Shown piece by piece: positions 52,612-62,900 of a stretch of 64,000 bases of DNA. Below the pieces are notes generated by a model, which worked only from the letters and a program-made list of their open reading frames with translations, was not told the DNA's origin and made no database searches. Numbering within the stretch: the stretch's first letter is position 1; every line of letters starts with the position of its first letter. Origin of the DNA: Rickettsiales bacterium (lineage in GTDB: Bacteria; Bacteroidota; Bacteroidia; Cytophagales; Cyclobacteriaceae); contig PBTY01000016.1 of the NCBI GenBank assembly GCA_002729235.1, positions 1 through 64,000 on the forward strand, in the 5' to 3' direction. The position numbers and the translations under genes are program-made.

Positions 52612-52758
52612 CACTTGTGTTTTTTTTGTACAATATAATATTTCCTGATTTTATAATAAAGTCAGATTTTTTGTTCAAATGACTTCTCACAGGCTTTTGA
52701 ATATGGATTAAGGAAACAAAAAGCCCTAAACTTACGTGAAAGCAATAAAAACAAACCT

Positions 52759-53289
52759 ATGAAAATACTTACTTCTAAGACCTTACTAGTTCTATTAATT
52801 GGTCTATTGGCTTTTAATAGCCCGCTACAAAGCCAGCAAGATAAGAGCAACAGACCTAGTCCTCCAGCACAGACTACCGCTTCTGTAAGTGGCGTTGATG
52901 TTACCTTTGACTACAGTCAGCCCGCTGTTAAAGACAGAAAACTTTGGGATGGGTTGGTTCCATTTGGAAAAGTTTGGCGAACAGGTGCAAATGAAGCAAC
53001 CTGGATAGAGGTGGCTGCAGATGTGAAGGTTGGTGGAAAAACATTGCCTAAGGGCAAATACGGTGTATTTACTATCCCGGGAGAGGAAGAGTGGACTATT
53101 ATTTTTAACGAAACCTGGTCTCAGTGGGGAGCTTATGAATATGATAGTGAGAAGGATGTTCTTCGCATCACTGCAAAACCCACTAAATCTGATCAGTTTT
53201 ACGAAAGATTTACCATTCAATTAGATGATAAAGGAAAAGCAAGCTTCAACTGGGGAGACTTGTCTGTTCCGTTCTCAATCAAGAAATAA
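52759..53289 (+). CDS. DUF2911 domain protein
   Basis: The protein has 176 residues with a signal peptide (MKILTSKTLLVLLIGLLAFNSPLQSQ). It has the DUF2911 core SNRPSPPAQTTASVSGVDVTFDYSQPAVKDRKLWDGLVPFGKVWRTGANEATWIEVAADVKVGGKTLPKGKYGVFTIPGEEEWTIIFN and a C-terminal FTIQLDDKGKASFNWGDLSVPFSI. It is a periplasmic beta-sandwich protein, widespread in Bacteroidota, with no assigned reaction. It is monocistronic with a strong bidirectional terminator after it. Confidence 0.88.
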   Translation: MKILTSKTLLVLLIGLLAFNSPLQSQQDKSNRPSPPAQTTASVSGVDVTFDYSQPAVKDRKLWDGLVPFGKVWRTGANEATWIEVAADVKVGGKTLPKGKYGVFTIPGEEEWTIIFNETWSQWGAYEYDSEKDVLRITAKPTKSDQFYERFTIQLDDKGKASFNWGDLSVPFSIKK

Positions 53290-53304
53290 GTTTAGTATAG
53301 AAAA

Positions 53305-53324
53305 AAGGAGGCTACAGCCTCCTT
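53305..53324. terminator. Bidirectional Rho-independent terminator between DUF2911 and yicC
   Basis: AAGGAGGC-taca-GCCTCCTT is a perfect 8-bp stem with a 4-nt loop. It is followed by TTTTTTT on the plus strand and by TTTTTT on the minus strand. It stops both the DUF2911 transcript and the converging yicC operon. Confidence 0.9.
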
Positions 53325-53327
53325 TTT

Positions 53328-54200
53328 TTATATAATGTTCATTGATTGTTCTTTGATTTTCTCCAATTCGTCTTTCATGCTCACCACAGCTCGCTGAATG
53401 ATGGCATCATTGGCTTTAGCCCCGATTGTATTTATTTCTCGACCAATTTCTTGAGAAATAAACCCAAGCTTCTTACCCTGGGATTCATCAGCGTTCATTA
53501 CTTCCTTGAAATATTCAAGATGCCTGCCCAGCCGAACTTTCTCTTCTGTAATGTCTAATTTCTCTATATAATAGATTAATTCCTGTTCAAATCTATTTTG
53601 ATCTACCTGGGTCTTCTCCTTTATTTCCTCCAGGCTATTAGTAATTCGTTCTCGGATTTGCTGAATCCTTGCAGGGTCTCGTTCTGATACTTCAGAAAGT
53701 CCCGTAGCAATACCTTCAATATAGGATAGTAGGTTTTGCTGTAATGTCTCTCCTTCCGAGGACCTAAAAGCACTACATTTATCCAATGCTTCTTTCAGGA
53801 CACTCTGTACTTCACCCCATTCCTCAAAAGAGGAATTATCGTTGGCCACGATCACATCAGGTGAATGCAGCGCAAGACGAAACAAGTCCTTAGGATTGGC
53901 ATCTACCTCTCCAGCCAACTGTTCATATTGTCTATAGTAGGCCTTAAACAACTCATTATTGATATGCACCCCAGGTTCTTCCTGACCGATTGGAGTTATC
54001 TCTACAACCAGATTAACCTTCCCTCGCTTTAAGTAATTGGTAATCATACTTTTGATTTCCAACTCCTTGTCCAGAATTTCTCTAGGTAATTTGGCGCTGA
54101 GATCAAGAAATTTACTATTCAAAGTCTTGACCTCCACTTTTATTCTATACTTTTTTGATTCCGTCTCTGCAGAACCAAAACCTGTCATTGATTGAAGCAT
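53328..54200 (-). CDS. yicC: YicC-family endoribonuclease-like protein
   Basis: The protein has 290 residues. The start MLQSMTGFGSAETESKKYRIKVEVKTLNSKFLDLSAKLPREI and the end EVMNADESQGKKLGFISQEIGREINTIGAKANDAIIQRAVVSMKDELEKIKEQSMNI (conserved E-x-G-K-K-L-x-F-I-x-QE-x-x-RE-x-NT) are those of YicC. YicC acts in RNA turnover as an endoribonuclease and in stationary-phase growth. It is the last gene of the leftward unit, 9 nt after the TolB-like gene, and ends at a terminator. Confidence 0.94.
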   Translation of the reverse strand: MLQSMTGFGSAETESKKYRIKVEVKTLNSKFLDLSAKLPREILDKELEIKSMITNYLKRGKVNLVVEITPIGQEEPGVHINNELFKAYYRQYEQLAGEVDANPKDLFRLALHSPDVIVANDNSSFEEWGEVQSVLKEALDKCSAFRSSEGETLQQNLLSYIEGIATGLSEVSERDPARIQQIRERITNSLEEIKEKTQVDQNRFEQELIYYIEKLDITEEKVRLGRHLEYFKEVMNADESQGKKLGFISQEIGREINTIGAKANDAIIQRAVVSMKDELEKIKEQSMNII

Positions 54201-54209
54201 TTGGTAAAT

Positions 54210-57200
54210 TTAGAAATCTAATCCGAGAGTTAGGTGCACTCTGGTGTCACCTACTTCATAATCCCGAATTGGTTTAGCAATATCTAACTTCAAATAGTAC
54301 CCTAACAATACCGTTCTGATACCCATTCCATAGCTTGAAAGCCAGGGATTCTGATAATTAGACAATGCAGCCGTAAAATTGCCCCTACTGTATTTCTTCG
54401 TAAAAATACTACTCTCTTCTGAGAAAGGAGCCTTACCTGACCAAGCGGTCCCAACATCATAGAATCCAATTACCTGGAAGTTCCGTAGAAATGAAGAAGA
54501 AATTGGACCATTTGAAAAATATCTAAAGATAGGCAACCTCAATTCTGCATTAAAGACTAATGCATCGGTTCCATATATTTCGTTGTAGTTAAACCCTCTC
54601 AAATTAGTCACAAACTCTGTAAATAACAGGTCTGAATTATCCGTAACATTTGAGATTCGCAGAGGGTCTTCCTGACCCTGATCTTCAAAACTTTGGAACA
54701 CCCAGTTTTGCATACCACCGACCAAAAAGTGCTGCGAGTTTGGCCCCATGGATTTACCATAATAAAGCCTTCCGGCCAAAGTCAACTCCTTGTGAATTTT
54801 CTGATAGTGGCGAAGATCAATCTTTAATTTGCTAAAGTTTTTATCTGGGTTCAGAATTCCCAGATACTGTTCAAACTCAATTATTCCACGCGTTCCCTGA
54901 TAAATATTAAAACCTCGTTCGATGGTATTGTCCAGAACCAATGCCCCTCGAATTCCGCCATAGTGATACTCACTATCATCTGCATAATCAATTGTTGGAT
55001 TGATGTTTCGTACAGCTTCCCAATGCAGGTTTCTGAAAGTGGTATTAGCATAAATTGGAGAAACTTCCATTCTAAATGTATTGGTTAGAGGTAAGGCAGC
55101 CGCAATCTCAATACTATTCTTAACGTATTTTTGAAGAACGTCCTCCTCTAACCTTGACCTGAGGAATGGAGTAGATGGATCTATGAGATACGAATTTCTA
55201 TTGAATCGCACATGAAAATCCATCCAATATTTCAAGTAAGAGTATTCTCCATAGATATTGGCAGTTTTTAAATCTGTATTGGCCAATACTCCGCCGTTGA
55301 GGCGATGATTTTCAAGCATATCATTCACAGATGCCTCCATCATAAAACAAAAACCACGAATTGGATCAATTGCAAACGAAGTGATCAGATTATTAAAGCT
55401 AAAACGCGGATCATATGCTCTAGGCCCAATGATCGTTGACTCCTTCTCTAATTTGCGATAGTTAGCAAAAAATGATTCAGGCTTAAATTGTGGACGCTCC
55501 TGTTGTCTTTCCGCAGGACGCTCATCCTCAAATACATAGTTATCTGTATCTATGAAATCACCACCAAATTCTTCAGGTTCCTCAATTGGTTCTTCAACAA
55601 CCTCAACTTCTGGACTACTTGTTGTATCATCCTCAAAAATGAAAGAATCAGGCATCAACAGAGTGTCTATCATGGTCAACACCTCTGTGACAGGCTCAAC
55701 CTTGTCAGGCTTGGCTTTTTGTTTTTCTTCTTCATTTCGTGCTGCTCTTTGAGCCAGGAATTTTGCCTGAAACAACCTCTGACGGGCAGTCTGTGGAGTA
55801 AACATTCTAGTATTGAGATTATACTCAGTGCTAAACACCCTCTGCCTCCCATCTCTAAGCATCATAAAACTCAATCGATCAGGGCTAAAGGAAAGATCAA
55901 AATCCAGTATACTATGTTCAAAGTTTGAAAGCTGCACGAAAGTGGAGTCCAGTAAATTGTATTTGTACAGATTACTAATACCTTTTTGGTCGCTTAGATA
56001 GTAAATTTCATTCCGATTTTTAACAAAAGGTTTGCGATCTACACTGTAAGTATTGGTAAGCCGAACAAACCTGGTGGTAGTAGTATCCAGATTGTACATG
56101 AACAAATTGTACCTGTCTGGAACATCATCCAAACTAACCGGACCAATTTTCACAGAGTCTTGTACTCGATTGGAACTGAATACTATGGTAGAGGTCCCAG
56201 GAATAAAAACCGGATCCAGATCATCGTAAAGATCATCTGTTATTCTTTTCAGAGCATTTCTTCTCATAGAGATCAAATAGAGATCATTATGTCCTCCAAC
56301 ATCTCCACTAATCACGGCCAACTTTCCATTATCATTGAATGAGAAGCTTTCCACTTGTCTAAACCTTGATAGTGGCTTTTGAAATTTCTCTTTGGTCTCC
56401 AGATTATAACTATTCAAATAGAGATATCCTCTCTTATATAGTAGCACCCCAAGAGTTTGGTTGTCCTGCCAGTCAAGAAGAGGCAAATGATAATCAATAT
56501 CTTGCTCGTTGATCAAATAACCGCCATTAACCACTGTAGACTCCTTGCCTTTTACAAGATCAACCACATTTACTTTGTATTTGCCATTCTTATGAAAGGC
56601 GTAAGCAAGCTTGGTCCCGTCTGCATTTACTCGCACATGATTAAGCACAACTTCATTGCTGCCGTAGCCAGCAACTTCATCATCCTTGGTGGGTAGTTTA
56701 TAATTCTCCTGTATCTCTTGCTTTTGAAACAGGTAGAAGTTCTGCCAGTCGGTTAAAAATTGTTTGAAACTGATGCCAAGGGTATTTGATATACTGGTTT
56801 CTTCATTTCTAATAATTCTGGTCAGATTCAGCACATTGGATATATTGCTATTACCATATTGGAGAGCTATGTAATTCCAAATTGACTGCCCAATAATAGC
56901 AGCCTCTTCATTCTGAATTTTGACAAGCTTATTGACCTTCTTATTCCCCAAATAATCCCTAACATAATCATCCATTTCATTGGTCCAACCATAAGCCAGG
57001 TATCTTGCCGCTCCTTCAATGAACCATTCTGGTAATGATAGCAAGTAAGAATTTTGAAATATCTCTGCCAGACTTCCTCCAAACATCATGTCATCAATAA
57101 GCATTTCAGCCATATTGTACATGATCTCTTTTTTGAAGGCGTCCGATTGACCTGGATAGGCTAACTCAATTTGCAGTTTAACAAAGTCTGTCTTACCTCC

Positions 57201-57527
57201 AATAGTAAAAACATCACCACCAATACCAATATTACTTTGCTGTAAATCGTGAATGGAGTTGTAAATAAAAATCTTGGTTTTGGTATATGGAGCATATCCC
57301 AGGATATCTGTTAGCTCAACGAACTCATCCTCCAAATACTCCAATGCTTCTTTGGCATATTCCTGCCCTCCAGGATAGTAATACACCTCAAAGTTGTTGG
57401 TAGAATAATAATACCAATCAAATCTCTTATATTGGATACGATTATGCCCAAACTCTGTATGGTAATACTGCGCTGAAGCAGTTAGTCCAAACAAAAAAGT
57501 AGCAAAGGCAATTATCAGTTTTCTCAT
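54210..57527 (-). CDS. TolB-like outer-membrane barrel protein with degenerate peptidase MA-like domain
   Basis: The protein has 1105 residues with a signal peptide (MRKLIIAFATFLFGLTASAQ). Residues about 20-210 resemble a peptidase MA domain (PEWFIEGAARYLAYG), but the place of the metal-binding HExxH reads MYNMAEML, so activity is doubtful. A beta-propeller (TolB/WD40-like, about 290-600) follows, then a low-complexity Glu/Pro-rich stretch (about 605-690). A C-terminal outer-membrane barrel of the BamA/surface-antigen type (about 700-1105) ends VHLTLGLDF. It is probably a surface or outer-membrane protein. Its gene overlaps the FAD oxidoreductase gene by 4 nt. Confidence 0.8.
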   Translation of the reverse strand: MRKLIIAFATFLFGLTASAQYYHTEFGHNRIQYKRFDWYYYSTNNFEVYYYPGGQEYAKEALEYLEDEFVELTDILGYAPYTKTKIFIYNSIHDLQQSNIGIGGDVFTIGGKTDFVKLQIELAYPGQSDAFKKEIMYNMAEMLIDDMMFGGSLAEIFQNSYLLSLPEWFIEGAARYLAYGWTNEMDDYVRDYLGNKKVNKLVKIQNEEAAIIGQSIWNYIALQYGNSNISNVLNLTRIIRNEETSISNTLGISFKQFLTDWQNFYLFQKQEIQENYKLPTKDDEVAGYGSNEVVLNHVRVNADGTKLAYAFHKNGKYKVNVVDLVKGKESTVVNGGYLINEQDIDYHLPLLDWQDNQTLGVLLYKRGYLYLNSYNLETKEKFQKPLSRFRQVESFSFNDNGKLAVISGDVGGHNDLYLISMRRNALKRITDDLYDDLDPVFIPGTSTIVFSSNRVQDSVKIGPVSLDDVPDRYNLFMYNLDTTTTRFVRLTNTYSVDRKPFVKNRNEIYYLSDQKGISNLYKYNLLDSTFVQLSNFEHSILDFDLSFSPDRLSFMMLRDGRQRVFSTEYNLNTRMFTPQTARQRLFQAKFLAQRAARNEEEKQKAKPDKVEPVTEVLTMIDTLLMPDSFIFEDDTTSSPEVEVVEEPIEEPEEFGGDFIDTDNYVFEDERPAERQQERPQFKPESFFANYRKLEKESTIIGPRAYDPRFSFNNLITSFAIDPIRGFCFMMEASVNDMLENHRLNGGVLANTDLKTANIYGEYSYLKYWMDFHVRFNRNSYLIDPSTPFLRSRLEEDVLQKYVKNSIEIAAALPLTNTFRMEVSPIYANTTFRNLHWEAVRNINPTIDYADDSEYHYGGIRGALVLDNTIERGFNIYQGTRGIIEFEQYLGILNPDKNFSKLKIDLRHYQKIHKELTLAGRLYYGKSMGPNSQHFLVGGMQNWVFQSFEDQGQEDPLRISNVTDNSDLLFTEFVTNLRGFNYNEIYGTDALVFNAELRLPIFRYFSNGPISSSFLRNFQVIGFYDVGTAWSGKAPFSEESSIFTKKYSRGNFTAALSNYQNPWLSSYGMGIRTVLLGYYLKLDIAKPIRDYEVGDTRVHLTLGLDF

Positions 57528-58570
57528 ATATTCACTCGCGTAACATCCACTTCTGGAAGTAGATCTCCATCTCGTAGAAGGTAATTTACGTATTGACCAG
57601 CAAAATACGGCACCAGAGAGACTCCTTTTGTTCCAAACCCATTAAAAATGCCAATGTTTGGATCTTCTGGATGTAACCCAATAAAAGGGCGCCTGTCATA
57701 GGTGGCCGGTCTTACTCCAGCAGTTACATTCACCAATTGATAATCTCCCTGATATAACTTATGTAACCGATCCTGAAGGTTTTTGATTCCCTTCTCAGAT
57801 GGCACATAACTTAAGTCCTTGTGATCATAGGTAGACCCAACACTGTGTCTACCATTCTTTGGCAAAACAAACACACCTCTATTTACGATCATATCGGTAG
57901 GTAGAGATGTATCTATCTCCAATACTTCCCCTTTAACTGGCTTGAAAGGTAAATGATTCCAATAGGGATTATCAGTCACCATAGGTCCATCGCAAAAGAC
58001 AATTTTATCGGCTACTATCTCTTTGTATGTTACTTGCTCTTCAGACTTCATCTGTTGATAATCAAACAACTCATTTCGATAGCCCCCCATTTCTTTCAAT
58101 TGCTTTCTAATGCTTGCCAGCATTACCGGCAAATTGACATAGCCAGATAAATTCAACTCCAAACCACCAAACTCATCTTGAACTCCAGGAATTTCCCGAC
58201 TTTTCCCATAAAGGTTTTTGATGTAAGGTCTATAGGCCAACTCATCACACTTGGCAGCCCAATCATTTTGCTCGTCATGACCATAGAATGGCCTGTATAT
58301 TGGCATGGGAAACAAGAATTCTGAATCCAACTCTTCTTCTAGTTGACCATAATAAGCCTCCAGGTTGGGAAACAAGGAATCAGCAAGCCAGGTTTTGATC
58401 ATTCTTCGTCCGGTAATAGGATTGTAAAGGCCTCCGGCTTTGTTTGAAGAAGTATTCTCTGTCTCGTGATTTATTACCATCACTGACTTACCCGCTCTTA
58501 CAAGTTCTACTGCTAATAAACTACCAGCTATCCCTTGTCCTACAATCAAATAATCTACTTTTTCCAACAC
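57524..58570 (-). CDS. FAD-dependent oxidoreductase (D-amino-acid oxidase/glycine oxidase-like)
   Basis: The protein has 348 residues. A Rossmann FAD-binding motif, DYLIVGQGIAGSLLAVELVRAGKSVMVIN (GxGxxG), is at residues 6-34. A DAO-type substrate domain and the C-terminal FAD-binding segment NVTAGVRPATYDRRPFIGLHPEDPNIGIFNGFGTKGVSLVPYFA follow. Family members oxidise secondary or primary amines with FAD; the substrate is not predictable. It is the first gene of the leftward unit that also includes the outer-membrane barrel protein and yicC. It is divergent from the MBL-fold gene, with 54 nt between starts. Confidence 0.87.
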   Translation of the reverse strand: MLEKVDYLIVGQGIAGSLLAVELVRAGKSVMVINHETENTSSNKAGGLYNPITGRRMIKTWLADSLFPNLEAYYGQLEEELDSEFLFPMPIYRPFYGHDEQNDWAAKCDELAYRPYIKNLYGKSREIPGVQDEFGGLELNLSGYVNLPVMLASIRKQLKEMGGYRNELFDYQQMKSEEQVTYKEIVADKIVFCDGPMVTDNPYWNHLPFKPVKGEVLEIDTSLPTDMIVNRGVFVLPKNGRHSVGSTYDHKDLSYVPSEKGIKNLQDRLHKLYQGDYQLVNVTAGVRPATYDRRPFIGLHPEDPNIGIFNGFGTKGVSLVPYFAGQYVNYLLRDGDLLPEVDVTRVNI

Positions 58571-58624
58571 CTTGACTTATTTTCCACAAATTTGCAACGT
58601 AAAATCGGATAAGATTATTCAAGT

Positions 58625-59263
58625 ATGAAGATAAAATCTTTGGAATTCAATCCATTCTATGAAAACACATACATTCTTTGGGATGACACCAAAGAAGCTA
58701 TCATAGTTGATCCCGGATGCTACGAATCCTATGAAATTGATGAATTGAAACAATTCGTTAAATCTCAAGAGCTTAAAATTGTTGCTGTAGTAAACACTCA
58801 TTGCCATATAGACCATGTCCTTGGAAATTATACAATGAAGACATTCTACAATTGCCCTCTATGGATTCCTAAAAACGAAGCTGATAGCTATCGATCGGTT
58901 GTTGCCTATGCCCCTCAGTGGGGAATTACAGGGTTCACCTATACAGAGCCAGACCTACTCCTGGAAAACGATGCATTGATAAAATTTGGAAACACGGAAT
59001 TACAAGCCATTTATTGCCCGGGGCATTCACCTGGTCATTTAGTATTTCATAATGTAGAGAATAAGGTAATTATTGGTGGAGATGTATTATTTAGACAGAG
59101 CATTGGTAGGACTGACCTACCGGGAGGAAATCACTCTCAGCTCCTGGAAAACATCAAAAACAAGCTCTATATATTGGATAATGATATTGAAGTATTTCCG
59201 GGCCATGGACCAAGCACAACAATTGGATACGAAAAAAATCATAACCCATTCGTAAGAGCATGA
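58625..59263 (+). CDS. MBL-fold metallohydrolase (glyoxalase II-like)
   Basis: The protein has 212 residues. It has the metallo-beta-lactamase metal motif THCHIDHVLGN (HxHxDH), CPGHSPGHLVFH, GGDVLFRQSIGRTDLPGG and FPGHGPSTTIGYEKNHNPF. This is the glyoxalase II-like group (hydroxyacylglutathione-hydrolase or persulfide-dioxygenase relatives) acting on thioesters or related sulfur compounds. It lacks the long C-terminal HAGH domain. It overlaps pssA by 4 nt (ATGA) and starts the rightward unit that ends in porV. Confidence 0.9.
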   Translation: MKIKSLEFNPFYENTYILWDDTKEAIIVDPGCYESYEIDELKQFVKSQELKIVAVVNTHCHIDHVLGNYTMKTFYNCPLWIPKNEADSYRSVVAYAPQWGITGFTYTEPDLLLENDALIKFGNTELQAIYCPGHSPGHLVFHNVENKVIIGGDVLFRQSIGRTDLPGGNHSQLLENIKNKLYILDNDIEVFPGHGPSTTIGYEKNHNPFVRA

Positions 59264-59934
59264 TCAAGCATATACCAAACACGCTTACATGTCTGAATCT
59301 GACTACTGGAGGTATTGGAGCCATTTTTATCATTAGAGGAGATTATCAATTGGCGATTTACTTTGTATTGATCTCCGCATTGTTTGACTTCTTCGATGGA
59401 TTTGCTGCAAGAATGCTCAAAGTACAGTCAGATATTGGAAAGGAACTGGACTCATTGGCTGATATGGTTTCTTTTGGGTTAGTACCAGCTCTATACATGT
59501 TTCGAGTTATTGAATCACAAACAAATCATGAATATCTGCCCTATTACGGACTGTTGATTGCGGCTTTTTCAGCAATCAGATTGGCTAAGTTCAACATCGA
59601 CACTCGGCAATCTGATCAATTCATTGGGCTACCAACTCCTGCTAATTCTATATTGATTACTTCTCTTGCATTCTTACCAGGTGGCTGGGATTTATCCCTC
59701 GTAGCTTCCTTGATTGTTATAACCTTATCAAGTTTAATGCTTGTAGCCAATGTCCCAATGATTGCTTTGAAGTTTAAGTCATTTGGATGGAAAGGAAATG
59801 AATGGAGGTACTTATTGATTATCTCAATCCTGACACTTGGCGTGATATTCTCTATAAACGCCCTTCCTTTTATTATACCTTTATACATTGTTTTGTCGGT
59901 TGCAGGGAATTTAGTGCAATCAAAACAGGTTTAG
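59260..59934 (+). CDS. pssA: CDP-diacylglycerol-serine O-phosphatidyltransferase
   Basis: The protein has 224 residues with several transmembrane helices and the CDP-alcohol phosphatidyltransferase motif DG-x2-AR-x8-G-x3-D-x3-D in DFFDGFAARMLKVQSDIGKELDSLADMVSFG. It condenses CDP-diacylglycerol with serine to make phosphatidylserine, the precursor of phosphatidylethanolamine, in the cytoplasmic membrane. The serine-specific subgroup is inferred from overall similarity. It is coupled to the MBL-fold gene. porU starts 31 nt later. Confidence 0.93.
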   Translation: MIKHIPNTLTCLNLTTGGIGAIFIIRGDYQLAIYFVLISALFDFFDGFAARMLKVQSDIGKELDSLADMVSFGLVPALYMFRVIESQTNHEYLPYYGLLIAAFSAIRLAKFNIDTRQSDQFIGLPTPANSILITSLAFLPGGWDLSLVASLIVITLSSLMLVANVPMIALKFKSFGWKGNEWRYLLIISILTLGVIFSINALPFIIPLYIVLSVAGNLVQSKQV

Positions 59935-59965
59935 TCCAAAATAAAACCCATTGAATATCGTTTGC

Positions 59966-62900
59966 ATGAATATGCGATTGCTTCTATCACTAACCTTAAT
60001 CGTACTGGGATTATTTTCCCATGGACAAAGTGTGCTCAATGATGGAAGTTGGTTCAAACTAGGAACTACTACTGAGGGGATTTACAAGCTTGACAGAGAT
60101 TACCTTGTCAACTTGGGTATACCGGGTAGTGTAGATCCTAGAACTATTAAACTTTATAATCACGGATTTAGAGGCAAATTACCTCAGGCAAATTCTATTG
60201 TTCGACCATTTGATCCAGTAGAAATCAATATTGCCGGTTATGGCACTTCAGATGGAACTCTCGATCAAAACGACTACTTTCTATTCTACAGCCAGGGTCC
60301 TGATAGACTTCTCTTTGATGAAGAAGGTAACCTGGATTATGATCACAACATTTATTCCGACACGCTGTATTTTTTAATTACCTACGGCGGTGAAAATCAA
60401 GGAAAAAGAATCCCAACAGCTGAAAGCAGATCTTTAGTTTCTGACTCAAGAAGTAGCTATTTGAAAATGTTCAGTCACGAAAAAGACGAATACAATCAGC
60501 TTGAGTCTGGCAGAAGATGGATGACCAAAGGAGTAACCAGAAGCAACAACATTATGGATTTTAGTTACTCTGTACCAGGAGCTACAGGCGCTATCAGCCT
60601 ATGGTCCTCTTTCGCAGCAGACTCAGAGGGCCCTTGTAGTTTTGATGTGTTGGTCAACAATGAAGAAATCGGAGTTATTGAAATTGATTCCATCACAGGA
60701 GCAACCTACAGTCAAAAACAGAAGTACAGTGAGGACCACCTAACTGCAAACATGTCGGGATCTACTGCCAATCTCAGGTTTAGATTCAATCACTCCTCTG
60801 GAAACTCAATTGGATTCCTCGATTATTTCGTACTCGGAGTAGAATCCTCTTTTGAATCCAATGAAAATATTATTCGAATCGCCCCAGGCACTCAATACAA
60901 CTGGAACATACCCTCTGATCTAGAAGTCTGGGATGTAACCAATCTCACTTCTGTAAAAAAAATACCAGTCACCAATAATGTATTTACTAACCTACCCGAT
61001 GAGTCTGTGCTGGTAGCCCTCAAAGGAAATGATTTCTCAAACCCAACCTCTTTCGGTCCAGTTCCAAATCAAAACATCAAATCTTTGGCAAGCTCAGAAG
61101 CGATCATTGTTACACATCCAAAGTTTCTTAGTCAAGCACAGAGACTAGCGCGATTTCATGAGTCCCTTGATAATATGACAGTAGGAGTAGTAACTACTAC
61201 GCAGGTTTACAATGAATTCTCCTCTGGAGCACAAGACATCACTGCCATCAGAGATTACTTTAAGTATTGCTATGATCAGGGGAAGAACCTAAAATATGGA
61301 TTGCTTTTCGGTGATGCCTCTTACGATTATAAAAATCTACTGGCCAACAATACCAACTACGTGCCTATTTATGAATCGCGCGAATCCTCTCACAACATTT
61401 TCAGTCATTCGTCTGATGACTACTTTGGATTCATGGAAGACAATGAAGGAGAGTGGAGCGAAGGCAAACTCAGAAACAACAGTGTCTTCTTTGAAGAACC
61501 CTATGAAGACCATACTCTTGAGATCGGTATAGGCAGGCTGCCGACTAAAACCCTTGAGGAAGCTGAAATTGTTGTGGATAAAATCATCCGCTACAAAACG
61601 GCCACACAAGTTTTGGGTAAGTGGAGACAGCAAGTGGCGTACCTGGTAGATGATGGTGATAGAAATGAACATGTAAGACAAGCAGAAATCTTCTATGATA
61701 TTATAGAAGAAGATCACTTTCAATACAATACCAAAAAATTGTACCTCGATCGCTACGATCAGGATGTAGAGCCTGGACCAAATTCACCTGTTACTAAGGA
61801 TGTCGTTAATACAATAAAAGATGGGGTATTCATGTTCAATTATATTGGCCATGGTAATGAATTTCAGCTAACAAGTCTTCAGGAGCTGGCTATTGATAGA
61901 GACGTGATCAGAGGTTTAAGCAATCGGCACAAACTCCCCCTTTTCGTAACCGCAACTTGTGAATTTGGAAGATACGACAATCCAATTCGGGACTCTGGTG
62001 CCGAGCTACTCATGAGCAATGCTAATGGTGGAGCAATTGCACTAATAACCACCACAAGACCGGTATATGCCCATACGAATGAGCCGGTAAACATTGCCAT
62101 ACATGAAAATCTATTCCGTAGAGTTGGAGGAGAATATCCTAGACTTGGTGATGTGATTAAAAATGCAAAAAATGAGAGTCTCAGTGGGCCAATTAATCGA
62201 AACTTTGCCCTTTTGGGAGACCCCATGCTTCGACTTAACTATCCGCAATACGACATTACCCTGGACCAATTTCAAGCTGAGCAAGACACGCTCAGTGCAC
62301 TTCAACGACTCAATATCACTGGAACTGTGAAAAATGGAAGTACCAGAGTAGACGATTTTAATGGTACAGCGACCATCACAGTTTGGGACATTCCTCAAGC
62401 CAAGACAACACTTGGTGATGAGAGTGAACCATTCACTTTTGAAGAACAAACCAATGCATTGTATCGAGGAGATGTATCGGTAATTGAAGGAACCTTTGAT
62501 GCGGAAATAATTCTTCCGAAAAACATATCCTACAAATACCAAAAGGGTAAAATCACTATTTATGCTTCAAATGTTTCAGGGTATACCGACGCTTCTGGTG
62601 CTACCCGGAATTTTGTGATCGGAGGCACTGCAACCAATTTGGAAAGCGATACGGATGCACCAGAAATCTCAATGTATTTAAATGATCAAACTTTTAAGTC
62701 CGGAGGAACAGTAGGGCCAAGTAGCTTATTCATTGCGGAGTTGTCTGATGAAAATGGCATCAACATTTCAAACAATGGATTTGGTCAGGGCATTACACTA
62801 CAACTGAATGATAGTGACCCGGTGCCATTAAATGAATTTTACACCGCTGAACTGGATACATACAAAAAAGGATATGTGGTTTATCCATTACAAAACTTAT

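Noticed and set aside
59951-59965. TTG start of PorU
   Set aside because: ATG codons at 59966 and 59972 give a normal signal peptide without extra residues.
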